Source: Malus domestica (taxonomy: Eukaryota; Streptophyta; Magnoliopsida; Rosales; Rosaceae). From it: 64,000 nucleotides of DNA. The position numbers and the translations under genes were made by a program. Positions 1 through 10,537 of the stretch are shown here, piece by piece (within the stretch, counting starts at the first letter, position 1; every line of letters begins with the position of its first letter). The notes beneath the pieces were generated by a model. The model did not search any database. It was not told where the DNA came from and worked only from the letters and a program-made list of their open reading frames with translations. The DNA is taken from the NCBI RefSeq assembly GCF_042453785.1, contig NC_091674.1, positions 30,329,501 to 30,393,500 on the forward strand, read 5' to 3'.

Positions 1-2660
1 TTCTCCACACCAGCTGGAGAAATCTTTCTGATATTTCTTCATCTCTCTGAAGACGGAACTGTAAGGAGATAGTTTAATTAGTATTGGCCTAAAAAGGTTC
101 TTAAATCCTGCACGTTCTATATCACAAAAAAGGATTCTACCAAAATGCTAACGCACACCAAACCACGGTAAATTTAGGATTTCGGCCAAATTTTAGATAA
201 ACTAAGATGCAGGAAATTTATCAAAATCTATAGCTGCTTAAAGAATACCTTCTGCACCATAGAATTAAATTGATGCGATGACCAGATGTTGTAGCTCTAG
301 CACCGTGCCGGTGACGGCCACGATGAAGCACAGCATATCCTGGAACATGGGCATAATCAAAGATCTCCTGCTTTTAAACAACATACTCCATCAATAAGTT
401 TACAACCACCTATGAAAAAATAGCAGGCATCAACTGTGTATAACTTTTAAGTTGCACGATATAGACAATAAAATTGAAAAAAAAAACAAAAGATAAATAA
501 GTTTTAGATGGGAATGATTGGTTACCAAACACCAATATTTCAAACGACGAGAAGCAAATAAAGTTAGTCAAAACTGCAGCAAAAACATTATTGATAATTA
601 AATTAAAAAAAAAGCTCTAAAAGTGATTACATAAGGAATAATTAGTTCTCTCTCCATTTTTAAGAATAACATACCTCTGACTGGCTTCCACTATTTACAT
701 GTTTATCACATCGTGTGCCCCGAAAATACAATTCTCCTCCAGAAAATTGCTTGCCCAAGCACACATTCAAGGTCACTTCAGAGTCATCCACATGAAAACC
801 TACAAGTATGAAATCAATTTTATACATCTGCATTTGACGGAAAAGGAAAGATATGCCAGTGGATCAGAGCCCAGTTTATACTTTTTAAGGGCAACCTATA
901 AATTATCATATCACCGAAAACTATGCAGAATTCACACCATCATATGTAATTGCAAAGTGATAAAGTTTGAAGCAAAATGAATCAAACAAAGCCTACCCAA
1001 GTCAACATCCCTATTATCCCCATATTCAACAACAAAACCATGATGAGAATCCAAAGTTGCTCCACCAACTTCAGGATAGAACACTGCAACAAAGAATAAG
1101 GAAACAGATTGAAACAACGGATATGCCAATACTGACCATAAACCATAGCGAACTTTACAAATATAAATATTAAACTATAAAGTGAGGATATAATGCACCA
1201 CCTTTAGATATAGGACGAATAAAAGACTCCACAAGCTTGTCAAGCATGGTTTCAAGGCCAAAATCATCAAGAACGGCGCCATATTTGTTCATTGTATTTG
1301 GGCGCATGATTTTAAATTTGGCTTCATTGACCCAATTTTCAAAATGCTCCACCTAGGCAGCAAAGAAACATAAAAGAAATAAAAACAAAAGAACAATGGT
1401 AAAGTCAAGTCAAATACAGAATGGCAGATAAGTCATATGCAATTACACGACAAGAAAACTGAAGGAAAATACCTCAGACAACAGAAGTTCACAGAACCGC
1501 GGCTGAAACATCTCAAATGTAAAGATCCCTGGTGAGGGTTCAGACATTATCCTTCTGAAGCTTTCCTCAGTATTCTCACTAACTGCCTTCAGAAATGCCG
1601 TAACGAAGGTGGCTGCAGGTTGCATACTGTATAACCCTCTATGTAAAGGCTGCACCACATGTCATTCAGTTTTAATATATCCCTAGTCAGTCACCCAACT
1701 TCAAAGAACAATTAATCCAGAGTAACCGTGTGTCGTTCTGTACCTGATAATTTGATATAATCTTCTGCCTGTACTCTCTATGTTTCTGAACCTGATACAC
1801 AACATAACCACGCAACATCAACTATCTCATCTTAGGTGAATGCAAGTCTATCACGAACTACAATGGTGCACTATATACCGTAAATCACATCAAGCTGTTC
1901 ACTGAACATTTTTTTTTATGCTGTTTACTTCTGATAAACGAGTTCCGTAACCATGTGTATTTTTGTCCATTGATTCTCTTTTGAATTATTCAATCCGAAG
2001 GACATAAATTCCGTTTTACTAAAAATATCCTTTTATACAGAGAAACATTTATAAGAAAATAAAGATGCACAGAAATGAGAATGAATATTGACAAAGCACA
2101 ACCCCTCCTGCACACAAATTTTAAATTTGAAAAAAAAAAATTTTAAAAAGGCTCAAGGGCATTATCGTCATTCCAAATCACTTGCCCGTTAGAATTGGAA
2201 TCTGCCCCTCAGCGAAACCCTAATTCAACGCCCAAATCGCAACAATCAGATCACAATTATAAAAAATAATGTAAGATAGAAAATTCCAAGCATCTTCAAG
2301 TCGCTTCCTTTTCCACCAAATTCCCAGCAACCAAACAGAATTTAACAAAAAAAAGGAGAAAAATTTGATAAAACATACTCTGTTGCGCTCTCCGGGAGGA
2401 AAGTACTTGAGCAGAATCTCCCTCATGAACTTGAACTTATCGTACCGGGGCTTCCCGAGCATGCTCGCCGGCAAGTACCGCTCGAGCGAGGTGAAAATCT
2501 CGGGGCTGAAATCCAATTGCATGTCGTCGTAGTTATCCGGATTGTGGTCATTGTTCGGGTTCAGCCTCAGCCTGGGTGACGGGGACGCGAACGCCGGACG
2601 CTTCGGTTCCTCCGACACGACGCCGTTCGCGGCCGCCGGCGTGCGGGGTTCAAGCGACAT
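1..2660 (-). CDS. 2-oxoglutarate/Fe(II)-dependent oxygenase (PKHD/prolyl-4-hydroxylase-like), 3' end off window
   Basis: Eight coding exons can be read on the minus strand with consensus GT/AG borders: 2379-2660, 1744-1791, 1473-1649, 1202-1352, 997-1083, 675-799, 249-367 and 58 to beyond 1. The start is the ATG at 2660 (MSLEPRTPAA). The double-stranded beta-helix core is visible: FHVDDSEVTLNVCLG holds the iron-binding HxD, GGELYFRGTRCD follows, and LHRGRHRHGARATTSGHR carries the distal His and the 2OG-binding Arg. The family hydroxylates protein or small substrates using 2OG, O2 and Fe(II). The plant members closest in memory are the Arabidopsis At1g22950/At3g18210 group, whose substrate is not established to my knowledge. 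The first exon is charged and Pro-rich with no clear signal peptide, so a nuclear or cytosolic location is plausible. All exon phases join without a break. The C-terminus is outside the window, so intactness cannot be fully judged. Confidence 0.9.
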
Positions 2661-3027
2661 TTGGGGAGCGGATGGCGGAGCTGCGGAATCAGCCGGACGT
2701 TGGAAGGCGGAGGAGGAGCATTGGTGGTGAGGGGGAGGAGGGTAAAATGGGAATTTAGGGTTTGGATATGTGGGGGAGTGGGGATTTCTTGTGGTGGACG
2801 TAAAATTTTTGGGGTGGGTGTTTGGTTGGAATTAGGGTTTGCTGAGAGTTCAGTCTCTCTCTGCACTCCAAAGTTTCCAACTTCAAGCTCAGCGCTTTTA
2901 TTTTATTTTATTTTATTTTTTTGTCTTAAAAAATTTATAAAATGGTTGGAGGTAGTTGGATCGATCCGGCCCAGCCCAACTTGTATTTCTCAATGGACTG
3001 AGACCAGCCCAACTTGTGTTAGGGCTG

Positions 3028-3226
3028 ATTTGGTATTGTTGTGCTTTAAAAAAAACTGTTTCTGCTGTGGTGTAAGAATAAGCTTATTTTTGCTGTTTCA
3101 CGTTTTTAGTTTTTTTTCACCCAAAACTGTGAAAATAAGCTGTTTTTAAGTGTTTACCAAACACTTTTTTGAGCTCAACTTTTTTTTATATCCACTTTTT
3201 ATAAAAGCACCTCAGTACCAAACCAG
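3028..3226. mobile_element. Short MITE-like element of the TTTGGTATTG family
   Basis: The segment opens with TTTGGTATTGTTGTGCTTT and closes with AAAGCACCTCAGTACCAAA, which are inverse complements with a few mismatches. The inside has poly-A/poly-T runs and repeated AATAAGC / GCTTATT words. It is a shorter, opposite-orientation relative of the copies at 20047-20409 and 51463-51825. No clean target duplication was identified, so the superfamily is left open. It lies about 370 bases upstream of the oxygenase start codon and could therefore sit in its promoter. Confidence 0.6.
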
Positions 3227-3300
3227 TATTTAATCCTACGTGAACTTTTTTGTTTCTGCGCAAGTGGTTTCTTTGCTTGTAAATCGACCAAAATGTAGAA

Positions 3301-3602
3301 CTCGTTTGAAAGTGTTTAAAATTTACGTGATCTAATGGTATTCATCTTTACTCGTAAGTGAGAGATCTTAAGTTCGATTCTCGCCAATGGTGAATTTGAA
3401 TCACATTATAAAGGCTCGTTTAATAGTGCTTTTAAAATGGCTAAAAGCGATCTTAGAAAAAAAAATGTCTTCTACTTCTTCCATGAAGCACTGCAAGCGC
3501 TTTCCAGAATTCATTTGTGTTTTCCTAAGAATTGGCCACAAAAACATTTTCATCAGAAACGCTTTCTTTTTCTATCATTTTAAACGTACTTTCAAACGAG
3601 CC
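3301..3602. mobile_element. MITE-like element with an embedded tRNA-derived SINE-like piece
   Basis: CTCGTTTGAAAGTGTTTAAA at the left mirrors TTTAAACGTACTTTCAAACG at the right (3576-3600). An inner second left end (GGCTCGTTTAATAGTGCTTT, from 3411) also pairs with the right end. Between the two left ends, about 3330-3405, is a segment with a pol III B-box-like GTTCGATTC followed by GCCAATGGTGAATTTGAA, as in plant tRNA-derived SINEs. The arrangement suggests a SINE landing near the left terminus, or a partial duplication of that terminus. No coding content. Confidence 0.45.
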
Positions 3603-4572
3603 CGTATTCTGAAATCTTAGTCCGGTATAAACCCTTTTCTTTTGACAAAACATTTTTGCAGTTCATGCTTGAGTTTCCAGCTCTCGAAGCCGTTTTCATG
3701 ACTTGGAATGTAAGGTTCAAAATCTTGCAGGCTCCTGTGTTGAAAATATCCTGCAAAACTCTGGCTTGCTTCATTTACATTCTTGATTCTTCGGATTGAT
3801 TTAGTTCCTGGTCGCAGAGAGTTTTTGCAAAACTGGAATATCAAATCGGCAGAAGAACTGAATCAATCCGAAGAAGAATGCGAAAGAATAGTCTTGTGCT
3901 TAGAACCCAAACAAGTTAACCCACCGCAAGGGTAAAAGTCGGAAGTCGGAAGGGAGGGAGAGCATCCTTCTTCTAAATGCAGTGAGAACAGGTTTAAGAT
4001 TAAGCTAGCCATCTGAACCTGTAAACGAGAATTTAAGACAGGAAAGCCTACTTCATCGATGGCGATTGAAACATATTATCAGATCCCGCGCACCCTCGGG
4101 CAACTGACAGAGGTGTAAAGGATGCAAGACAATCAATCAACTGACTCACACACCTCAATCAAAACTCAACCATCAAGACGCCAAAACGGAGAAACTCAAA
4201 CTCTTCACGACATTTTGAGTTATGTCCAAGCAAACTCAAATCAAACGCAAGAAATGAACAAAATTTAATGGAGAAGTATTGCACAACGAAATTCAATAGA
4301 TGTCTAATTTGTGCGATGGAACTCGATATCTAATCCTTTTGACAAAGCAAGAAACGCAAAATAACATCATCTCCATTGGCACGCAAACTTAACACGACAA
4401 ACTAATTAGATGCATATAAATGGGCAAAGGTAGGTTACATAACATCCGCCTAGCAAGCGCAAAAACAAAGTTCAAATCCAAAGTAAACATCCAGAACCAA
4501 TACCAAAATTCGGAACAGAAATCTACCTCGAATGAAATAGACTGCAACAGATGAAATACCAAATATCGAAAT
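3603..4572. other. Intergenic DNA downstream of CCT4, no gene seen
   Basis: There is no credible reading frame here. The right part (about 4250-4572) is probably the 3' untranslated region and downstream DNA of the minus-strand CCT4 gene, as it directly follows that gene's stop codon. The rest is unremarkable mixed-composition DNA. I see no structured RNA or repeat with terminal symmetry. Confidence 0.4.
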
Positions 4573-6177
4573 CTATCTTACAGTGACAATGTCATCAATC
4601 TTCAAAATCATTCGCACGCACTCGGTGGCCAGAGTGATGGCACTTGTGCTGACGAGCAATGGCTGCACCACATTCTCCTCCAAGATGTTGGTAATCTGCC
4701 CCTTCCTCACATTAATCCCGGTGTTGATCTCTCCCTGCGCGTGGCGATTCCTCAGCTCAGTCACAATCGAAATTGGGTTCAACCCGGCATTCTCTGCCAG
4801 TGTATAGGGAACAACCTCGAGCGCCTCAGCAAACGACTTCACACAATAACCCTCCATCCCCTGCAGCACCTTAGCCCACGCCCCCAACTGCCTCGACAGC
4901 TCAATCTCTGGTGCACCGCCACCTGCAATCAAAAACCTCTTGCTCACCAAACACCTCACCACACAAAGAGCATCGTGCAGGCTCCGCTCCGCCTCATCTA
5001 GCACCAGCTGATTCGAGCCGCGAACCAGTACGGTGGTGGTCCGACCCATGTTCTGAATCCCTGTGATCTTCACAATCTTCCCATCACCAAGCGAAACCTC
5101 CTCAACCATATCAGCATACCCCAGTTTCTCGGCCCGGAAATGCTCGATATTCGCAATGGGTAAGCAATTCAGAGTCTTGGTGATGAACTCAATCTCATCT
5201 CTCTCCACATCCTTGATCACCAAGATCTTCGCTTTCGCCAAGTAATGCAAGGACAAATCAGTAACTGCATCTCTCAGAATACTCTTCTGAATCAGCAAAA
5301 CGTTGCATCCAGTAGCCTTGATCTTCTTGATCATACCCAGAATGTAATTCCTCTCTTCCTTCAGAATCCTATCCATCTGAGTATAATCCGAGATGACAAT
5401 GCTCTGCTCAATATCGGTTTTCGGAGGCGAAATCTGGAACTGAATCACAGCAATCTTGGCATTCTCCATCCTCGTCGGCCCACCGGCGGCGTGACTCGCC
5501 TTCTTATCGAAAACAAGTCCCTTCACCATCTCAGTATCGTCGACAGTTCCTCCGAGCTTCTTCACGATCCTGATATCCCTAAGGTCCACTATCTCCGGCT
5601 TCGCCGGGTCCACCACGGAGAGCACGGCGTCCACGGCCATCGGTGCGAGCAGAGTCGAGTACTGGCTCACCACCTTGCTGTTGAGCGATGTGCTTGCAGA
5701 CTTTACCAGCGAATCACGGTCTGTGAGCTCAACGGGGACGGCCATGGCGGTCAAGATGTCTACCGCTTTGGTGGACGCCTTGTGGAGAGAGTCAGAGATC
5801 ACAGTCGGGTGGATGCCGTGTGACAGAAGGACCTGGCACTGTTTCAGGAGAGCGCCGGCAATGACGACGACGGTGGTGGTTCCATCTCCGGCGGCAGCAT
5901 CCTGTGACTTAGAAAGCTCGACGAGCATTTTGGCGGCGGGTTGGAGGACCTCCATCTTGTTAAGAATCGTGGCGCCGTCGTTGGTGATGATAACCTCGCC
6001 GTTAGCGGTGGAGATCATCTTGTCCATACCCTTGGGTCCCAGGCTGGTTCGAACGGCATCGGCAACGGCTCGAGCGGCGGTGATGTTGGCCTGGCGGATG
6101 TCCTCCTTGCGCTTGTTGTCGACATAGGACTCGGTCTTGGAGGAGCGCGGTTGGGAGATCACTGCCGGTGAAGCCAT
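4573..6177 (-). CDS. CCT4: T-complex protein 1 subunit delta (CCT4), cytosolic chaperonin
   Basis: This is a single uninterrupted frame of 534 codons from ATG 6177. It encodes one of the eight paralogous subunits of the TRiC/CCT double-ring chaperonin that folds actin, tubulin and many other cytosolic proteins using ATP. Group II chaperonin signatures are present: [11 protein letters not shown] near residues 44-54, NDGATIL near 66-72, GDGTTTVVV near 97-105 and [16 protein letters not shown] in the C-terminal equatorial half. Length and the ending [11 protein letters not shown] fit the delta subunit rather than its paralogues. The N-terminal extension is short and Ser-rich. The frame is GC-richer than its surroundings, as expected for a strongly expressed housekeeping gene. 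I see no intron. The leader carries a telomere-like repeat 19-39 bases upstream of the start. Confidence 0.97.
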   Translation of the reverse strand: MASPAVISQPRSSKTESYVDNKRKEDIRQANITAARAVADAVRTSLGPKGMDKMISTANGEVIITNDGATILNKMEVLQPAAKMLVELSKSQDAAAGDGTTTVVVIAGALLKQCQVLLSHGIHPTVISDSLHKASTKAVDILTAMAVPVELTDRDSLVKSASTSLNSKVVSQYSTLLAPMAVDAVLSVVDPAKPEIVDLRDIRIVKKLGGTVDDTEMVKGLVFDKKASHAAGGPTRMENAKIAVIQFQISPPKTDIEQSIVISDYTQMDRILKEERNYILGMIKKIKATGCNVLLIQKSILRDAVTDLSLHYLAKAKILVIKDVERDEIEFITKTLNCLPIANIEHFRAEKLGYADMVEEVSLGDGKIVKITGIQNMGRTTTVLVRGSNQLVLDEAERSLHDALCVVRCLVSKRFLIAGGGAPEIELSRQLGAWAKVLQGMEGYCVKSFAEALEVVPYTLAENAGLNPISIVTELRNRHAQGEINTGINVRKGQITNILEENVVQPLLVSTSAITLATECVRMILKIDDIVTVR

Positions 6178-6195
6178 GGATGCTGGGATCGACGG

Positions 6196-6216
6196 AACCC
6201 TAACCCTAACCCTAAC
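6196..6216 (-). promoter_or_regulatory. Telomere-like TTAGGG repeat in the CCT4 leader
   Basis: On the plus strand this is three and a half copies of AACCCT. In the CCT4 sense direction it reads GTTAGGG repeated, 19-39 bases upstream of the ATG. Telo-boxes are known in promoters of plant growth and translation genes, but the usual plant unit is the heptamer AAACCCT; here the spacing is the hexamer. Three GGG tracts in the sense strand, with more G runs just upstream, could help form a G-quadruplex in DNA or mRNA. A regulatory role is inference. Confidence 0.55.
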
Positions 6217-6650
6217 GGAAAGTTCAGAGGTCGGTGGGGGGTATCGGGGTGAAAGACGCTAACTTGGTAAGGGAAAAGGGTTTCTGAGTTCCAATTTTGA
6301 AATGGTAGAGAGAGAATGGAAACCCTAGAGTGAGTGAGATGCCAGACAGTGGGTTTTAGGTTACGAGGGGGAAAGGGAGAATGGAGGAGGACTCTAGAAA
6401 TTAGACGAAAATGGCCTTACTGGAAGCAGACTTTTCAATGTGACCAATATATGAAGTGGTAGACCACGTGGTACTAAACAAATAATGAGATATGTGTGCT
6501 AAAAGTTAATAACTTAAAAATATAAAATTTCTCACAATTCTTATTAAAATAGGTGGTGTACCACTTATGTTCCCGTCATAACTAAAAATTTCTACTTATT
6601 GGGAGGGAGTGTTTGACACGCTCGTAGTTTGGATTGGATGGGTTTTATAT

Positions 6651-6798
6651 AGGGGTGTGATATCTACACATCTTATTTTATTTTTCACACACCTTTTTAA
6701 TTTTCGACCGTCGGATCAGATGAATCGAAAAAGATCAACGAACAGAAATTATCAAGAGGTGTGTGAGAAGTAAAATGAGATGTATGAATAGCACACCT
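6651..6798. mobile_element. hAT-superfamily MITE with 8-bp target duplication
   Basis: This 148-bp element is flanked by the direct repeat TTTTATAT (6643-6650 and 6799-6806). The ends are inverted repeats: AGGGGTGTGATATCTACACA at the left, and the complement of the right end reads AGGTGTGCTATTCATACATC. The inner arms (CATCTTATTTTA and TAAAATGAGATG) also pair, so almost the whole element can fold. An 8-bp duplication is diagnostic of hAT insertion. It has no coding capacity. Confidence 0.88.
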
Positions 6799-7009
6799 TT
6801 TTATATAAATGGCGGTTCAATCAATTTGATATGATTATATATTAACAGATCACCCGTTAAGAATTTAAGTAGTCAGATCTATTATCAGGAACCTGTTAAT
6901 AAATTAGGTCATCCAAGTTGGGTTGTTATTTGGTTACTCATTAATAAGTTGGCCATCTTATTGGGAGGAAGTGTTTGACACGCGTGGGGGATGAATGAGA
7001 TATGTTTTA

Positions 7010-8689
7010 GGATAAAGTACAAAAAACTACCTCAATTATTTATCTCACGACATTTTAATATCTCATCTTTTTAAAATGACAATGTCATACCTCATCATAC
7101 GAATTTGTGCCAATGTCATACATCCGTCAGTTTTTCTGTTAGTTTCTCTGTTAAGTGCTGACGTGGTTAGATACAGAGCCACTCACTAATCCAACTGGAT
7201 TAAAATATAATTAAAAATTTTAAAAACAATTAAATTAAATCACTCTCTCTTGCCTGTCTCTCTTCTCTGCATCCCTAAAACTCATTCCCACCCGACCCCC
7301 CCCGGTCCCCTTCCCACCCATCCCCCCCCCCAACCTTCCTCCATCACCCTCTTTCTCCCTTCTCTCTCTTTCGCATCTCCCTCTCCTCTCCACCGTAGTC
7401 TCCTTCCTCCCCACTTCTCTCTTTCGCTGTGCCCATAACCCCCCAAACCCACCTGGATTTTTTCATCCGCCCTCATTTCTTAGATCTACCTGCAAGCTCC
7501 GACCTGCTTCCCTCTCCCACTCCATTGCCCACCGCCGATCCGCCGTCGTTGCCGTCTCTGAAGCTGTCAAGGAGAAAGGGAGAGATGGAGAGCTGTCAAG
7601 GTCGGGGCCGACGAGGTTACCATCTTCCCCTAACCCAAACCCAGATCCCACCCCAAATCAGCCACTCCCATTCCCACCAGGTGCCTCTCTTCTCTTCCTC
7701 CGCCGCTCTCTCTATTTCTAACCTACAAGCATGCATAAAAAACAAAGCACCCACCAATCCTGAGAACACATCACTAACAAAAGTTCAAAAATCCATCTCC
7801 CAGTTTACCTCACTTTTCTAAGAAAATGGAACCTTTAGAATATCAAAAAAATTCATTTCCTTTCTCCCACATTTTCCGAGCAACCAAACAAAGCAAAACC
7901 ATTCAATTTTTCCCAGAACAAAAAAAAAAAAAAACCCAAGTTGTATTCACAAGAGACTCGGCAGCGGTGGTGGGCGCTGGATTGCTGCTGCGTTTTGCTG
8001 GGCTTAAAGATGGTGCTAGGCTGCAGAAGTAGATGGAGGTGGCAGAGGCGGTCCTCAACTTCTGCAAACCCGACGACGAAGTCGATTACTTGGTAATCAT
8101 GGGGCAACAAGACTGTCAAGGATTCGCAGAAGTATTCGAACCCATATAGGTAGTTTGGTAAGGAAGGGGATGAGATCAATGGAGGGAGTGGGTACTCGGA
8201 GAGGGGTGAGGTTGGTGTGCTAGAGATCGGCGACTTTGATGTCGTCAGTTAGAATGGGGAAGAAGGTGATGGTCATTGGTGGATGGAGTCGACGATGAAG
8301 AGGAGAGAATGAAGGGTGAGTGCGAGTTGCAGATGAAAGAAAGGTGGGTGGGGTTACAGATGAAAGAAGGGAGAAATGGGGTCGATGTGGAATAAAGGGG
8401 TGGATCGAATTTGGGGAAGATAGGAGGGGGAAAGGTGGTGGATCCCCATGTAAAAAAAATTAAATGATTTTAATTTTTTTAGTTTTTAATATTTAATTAA
8501 TTTATTTAAGCCACGTCACTATTTAAGCCAAGTCACGTCAACACTTAACAGAGAAACTAACAGAAAAACTGACGGAGGTATGACATTGACACAAATTCGT
8601 AAGATAAGGTATGACATTGTCATTTTAAAAAGATGAGGTATGAAAGTATCGTGAGACCAATAGTTGAGGTAGTTTTTTGTACTTTACCC
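7010..8689. mobile_element. Non-autonomous Mutator-like element with GC-rich cargo (possible Pack-MULE)
   Basis: A 9-bp direct repeat TATGTTTTA (7001-7009, 8690-8698) flanks inverted arms of about 160 bp (7010-7172 and 8527-8689). The ends read GGATAAAGTACAAAAAACTA and, in complement, GGGTAAAGTACAAAAAACTA. Long terminal inverted repeats plus a 9-bp duplication are the hallmark of Mutator-like elements. The inside (about 7240-8440) is not transposase. It is pyrimidine-rich, then GC-rich, and looks like captured leader and coding exon DNA, with fragments such as EVAEAVLNFCKPDDEVDY (from 8034) that I could not assign. Several short frames exist, none convincing as a gene. Confidence 0.85.
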
Positions 8690-9110
8690 TATGTTTTATG
8701 TAAATTGTGGTTCAATCAAATTGATATGATTATGTATTAACAGGTCACCTGTTAAGAATTTAACAAGCAGGGTTTGTCATAAAGAACTTTTTAATAAATC
8801 GGGTTGTCCGAGTCGAGTTGTTATTCAATTACCCATTAACGAATTGAATCATTATCTTTTTTTATAGGAGAGTTGAGTAATTATCGAGTCACCTGTTAAA
8901 AATACGATAAGATATCATTTGTCAAATTTAGATTTTAGACGTGATAATTCTTTCACAACTCATTAACCTAACACCAAACAACCCGACCCGTTAACGAATT
9001 AGACTGCTATCGGGTCATTTGTTAAAATTCGTTAAGATAACGTCTTTTGACACAACACAACCTGTTAAGATAACCAATAGTAGTGAAGTTACTCTCCTCT
9101 ATTCTATTTA

Positions 9111-10077
9111 GGGTTTTTATCACAAATAGTCCCTGACATTGATCAAACACATCATTTTGGTCCCTGACATTGAAAATCAATAGAAATGGTCCCTGACATT
9201 GATCGAACACATCACAAATGGTCCTTCCGTTAAAAACTTTTTGGGCAATTTTCAAAGCTTCGTAATTCAATCGTTTCTTAACCAAATTCGACCCATGATA
9301 TATCAAAATGAAGATAGGAAAGTGTAGAACAAGATTATAACTATTTGGAAGCCCAATGGTTTCCAGAGATGGCCTGAAAATAGCCTCAAATGTGACTGGT
9401 CCGCAAAAAAACTAGAAAACTCGCCTGAAATGGGGTAAACTTTAAACATTCATAACTTCTTCAATACTTAATGAAATTGAGTGATTCAAAAATGAAAATC
9501 ATACTTCTCAACGAGACAAAGCGAATGGTACCTTTATTGACTGCTAATTTACCGTGGTTTGACCGGAAAATGGCTCGAACTTGGGTAATCATTTTCGAGT
9601 TAGCCAATTTCGAGTCGTTTTCTGGCCAAACTACGACGAGTTAGCCATCAAAAAAGCTACCATTCTCTTAGTCTCATCGAGAAGTATGATTTTCATTTTT
9701 GAATCACTCGATTTCGTTGATTATTAAAGAAGTTATGAATGTTTAAAGTTTACCCCATTTCAGGCGAGTTTTCCAGTTTTTTCGGGGACCAGTCACATTT
9801 GAGGCTATTTTCCGGCCATCTCCGGCAACCATTGGGTTTCCAAATAGGTATAATCTTGTTTTACACTTTCCTATCTTCATTTTGATATATCATGGGTCGA
9901 ATATGGTTAAGAAACGATTGAGTTACGAATCTTTGAAAATTGCCCAAAAAGTTTTTAACGGAAGGACCATTTGTGATGTGTTTGATCAATGTCAGGGACC
10001 ATTTCTATTGATTTTCAATGTCAGGGACCAAAATGATGTGTTTAATCAATGTCAGGGATCATTTGTGATAAAAACCC
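9111..10077. mobile_element. Foldback Mutator-like element with ~430-bp arms
   Basis: The 9-bp direct repeat TTCTATTTA (9102-9110 and 10078-10086) bounds an element whose two halves (about 9111-9545 and 9645-10077) are inverted copies. Both ends read GGGTTTTTATCACAAATRRT. Within the outer arms the phrase GGTCCCTGACATTGA recurs in short tandem units, about three per arm. The central 100 bases are unique. The mirrored short reading frames in the arms are by-products of the inverted repeat. The 9-bp duplication and long arms place it with Mutator-like/foldback elements. There is no transposase. Confidence 0.85.
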
Positions 10078-10109
10078 TTCTATTTATAATTTTTGCCTTT
10101 TATTTTTAG

Positions 10110-10300
10110 GGAACTTTAACGAAAAACTCTTGGTACTATTTATTTTAACAAAAAATCACATTTTTACACTAAAAAGTCAATCATGGTACTATTTACTTTA
10201 CCCTTTATTTTGTGCTTATAGGTAAAACTAAAAATTTTCAAACCGTTTTCATTAATTTTTCTTTATTTTTATCTTTGAGGGCTGGAGTGTAATTTTATTT
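10110..10300. repeat. Degenerate AT-rich repeat upstream of the helicase gene
   Basis: The run GGGAACTTTAACGAAAAACT followed by TTGGTACTATTTATTTTAAC, then TTACACTAAAAAGTCAATCA and GGTACTATTTACTTTACCC, has the look of a short repeat common in rosid genomes. This judgement is from memory. Internal direct repetition of TGGTACTATTTA supports a repetitive origin, but no terminal inverted repeat or target duplication was found. The remaining bases to 10537 are probably the helicase promoter and 5' leader. Confidence 0.35.
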
Positions 10301-10537
10301 ATGGGTATTTATTTTCTTTTAATAGATAAAAGAAAAAACAGAGTCCAGCTCCAGAGTCATGACGTAAAGGCTCTCAGCGCCACTTCTCTCCAACCAACAC
10401 AACCAACAGCCACACCGTCCCCTGTCAAAAACTCTAATCCCTGCAAAAAATGGAGCCCAACCCTCCTTAACTGCTCCAACTGACAAAGCTCACAACCGCC
10501 ATAACCGCCTTCTTCACACACCCCCAACCCCACAACC

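Larger units (their letters stand above)
6597..8870. repeat. Tandem duplication, each copy interrupted by a different transposon
   Basis: The stretch beginning TTATTGGGAGGGAGTGTTTG (6597) recurs as TTATTGGGAGGAAGTGTTTG (6956). The downstream flank GGTTCAATCAATTTGATATG (after 6810) recurs as GGTTCAATCAAATTGATATG (after 8705), followed by similar GTTAAGAATTTAA text. The unit was originally a few hundred bases long. Copy one is split by the hAT MITE 6651-6798 and copy two by the Mutator-like element 7010-8689, both within a few bases of the shared word TTTTAT. No gene is visible in the repeat unit. Confidence 0.7.

Noticed and set aside
4583-6171. Long plus-strand frames opposite CCT4
   Set aside because: They are antisense shadows of a conserved GC-rich coding exon; none has family likeness or its own splice logic.
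6196-6216. Telomere end or telomere-fusion site
   Set aside because: Only 21 bases, hexameric rather than plant heptameric, and placed in a gene leader.
7250-8180. Independent small genes inside the Mutator-like element
   Set aside because: Pro/Ser-rich low-complexity frames with no start context or homology; more likely captured fragments or chance frames.
9022-10109. A pair of similar small proteins in opposite directions
   Set aside because: They are mirrored translations of the two arms of a foldback element, not genes.
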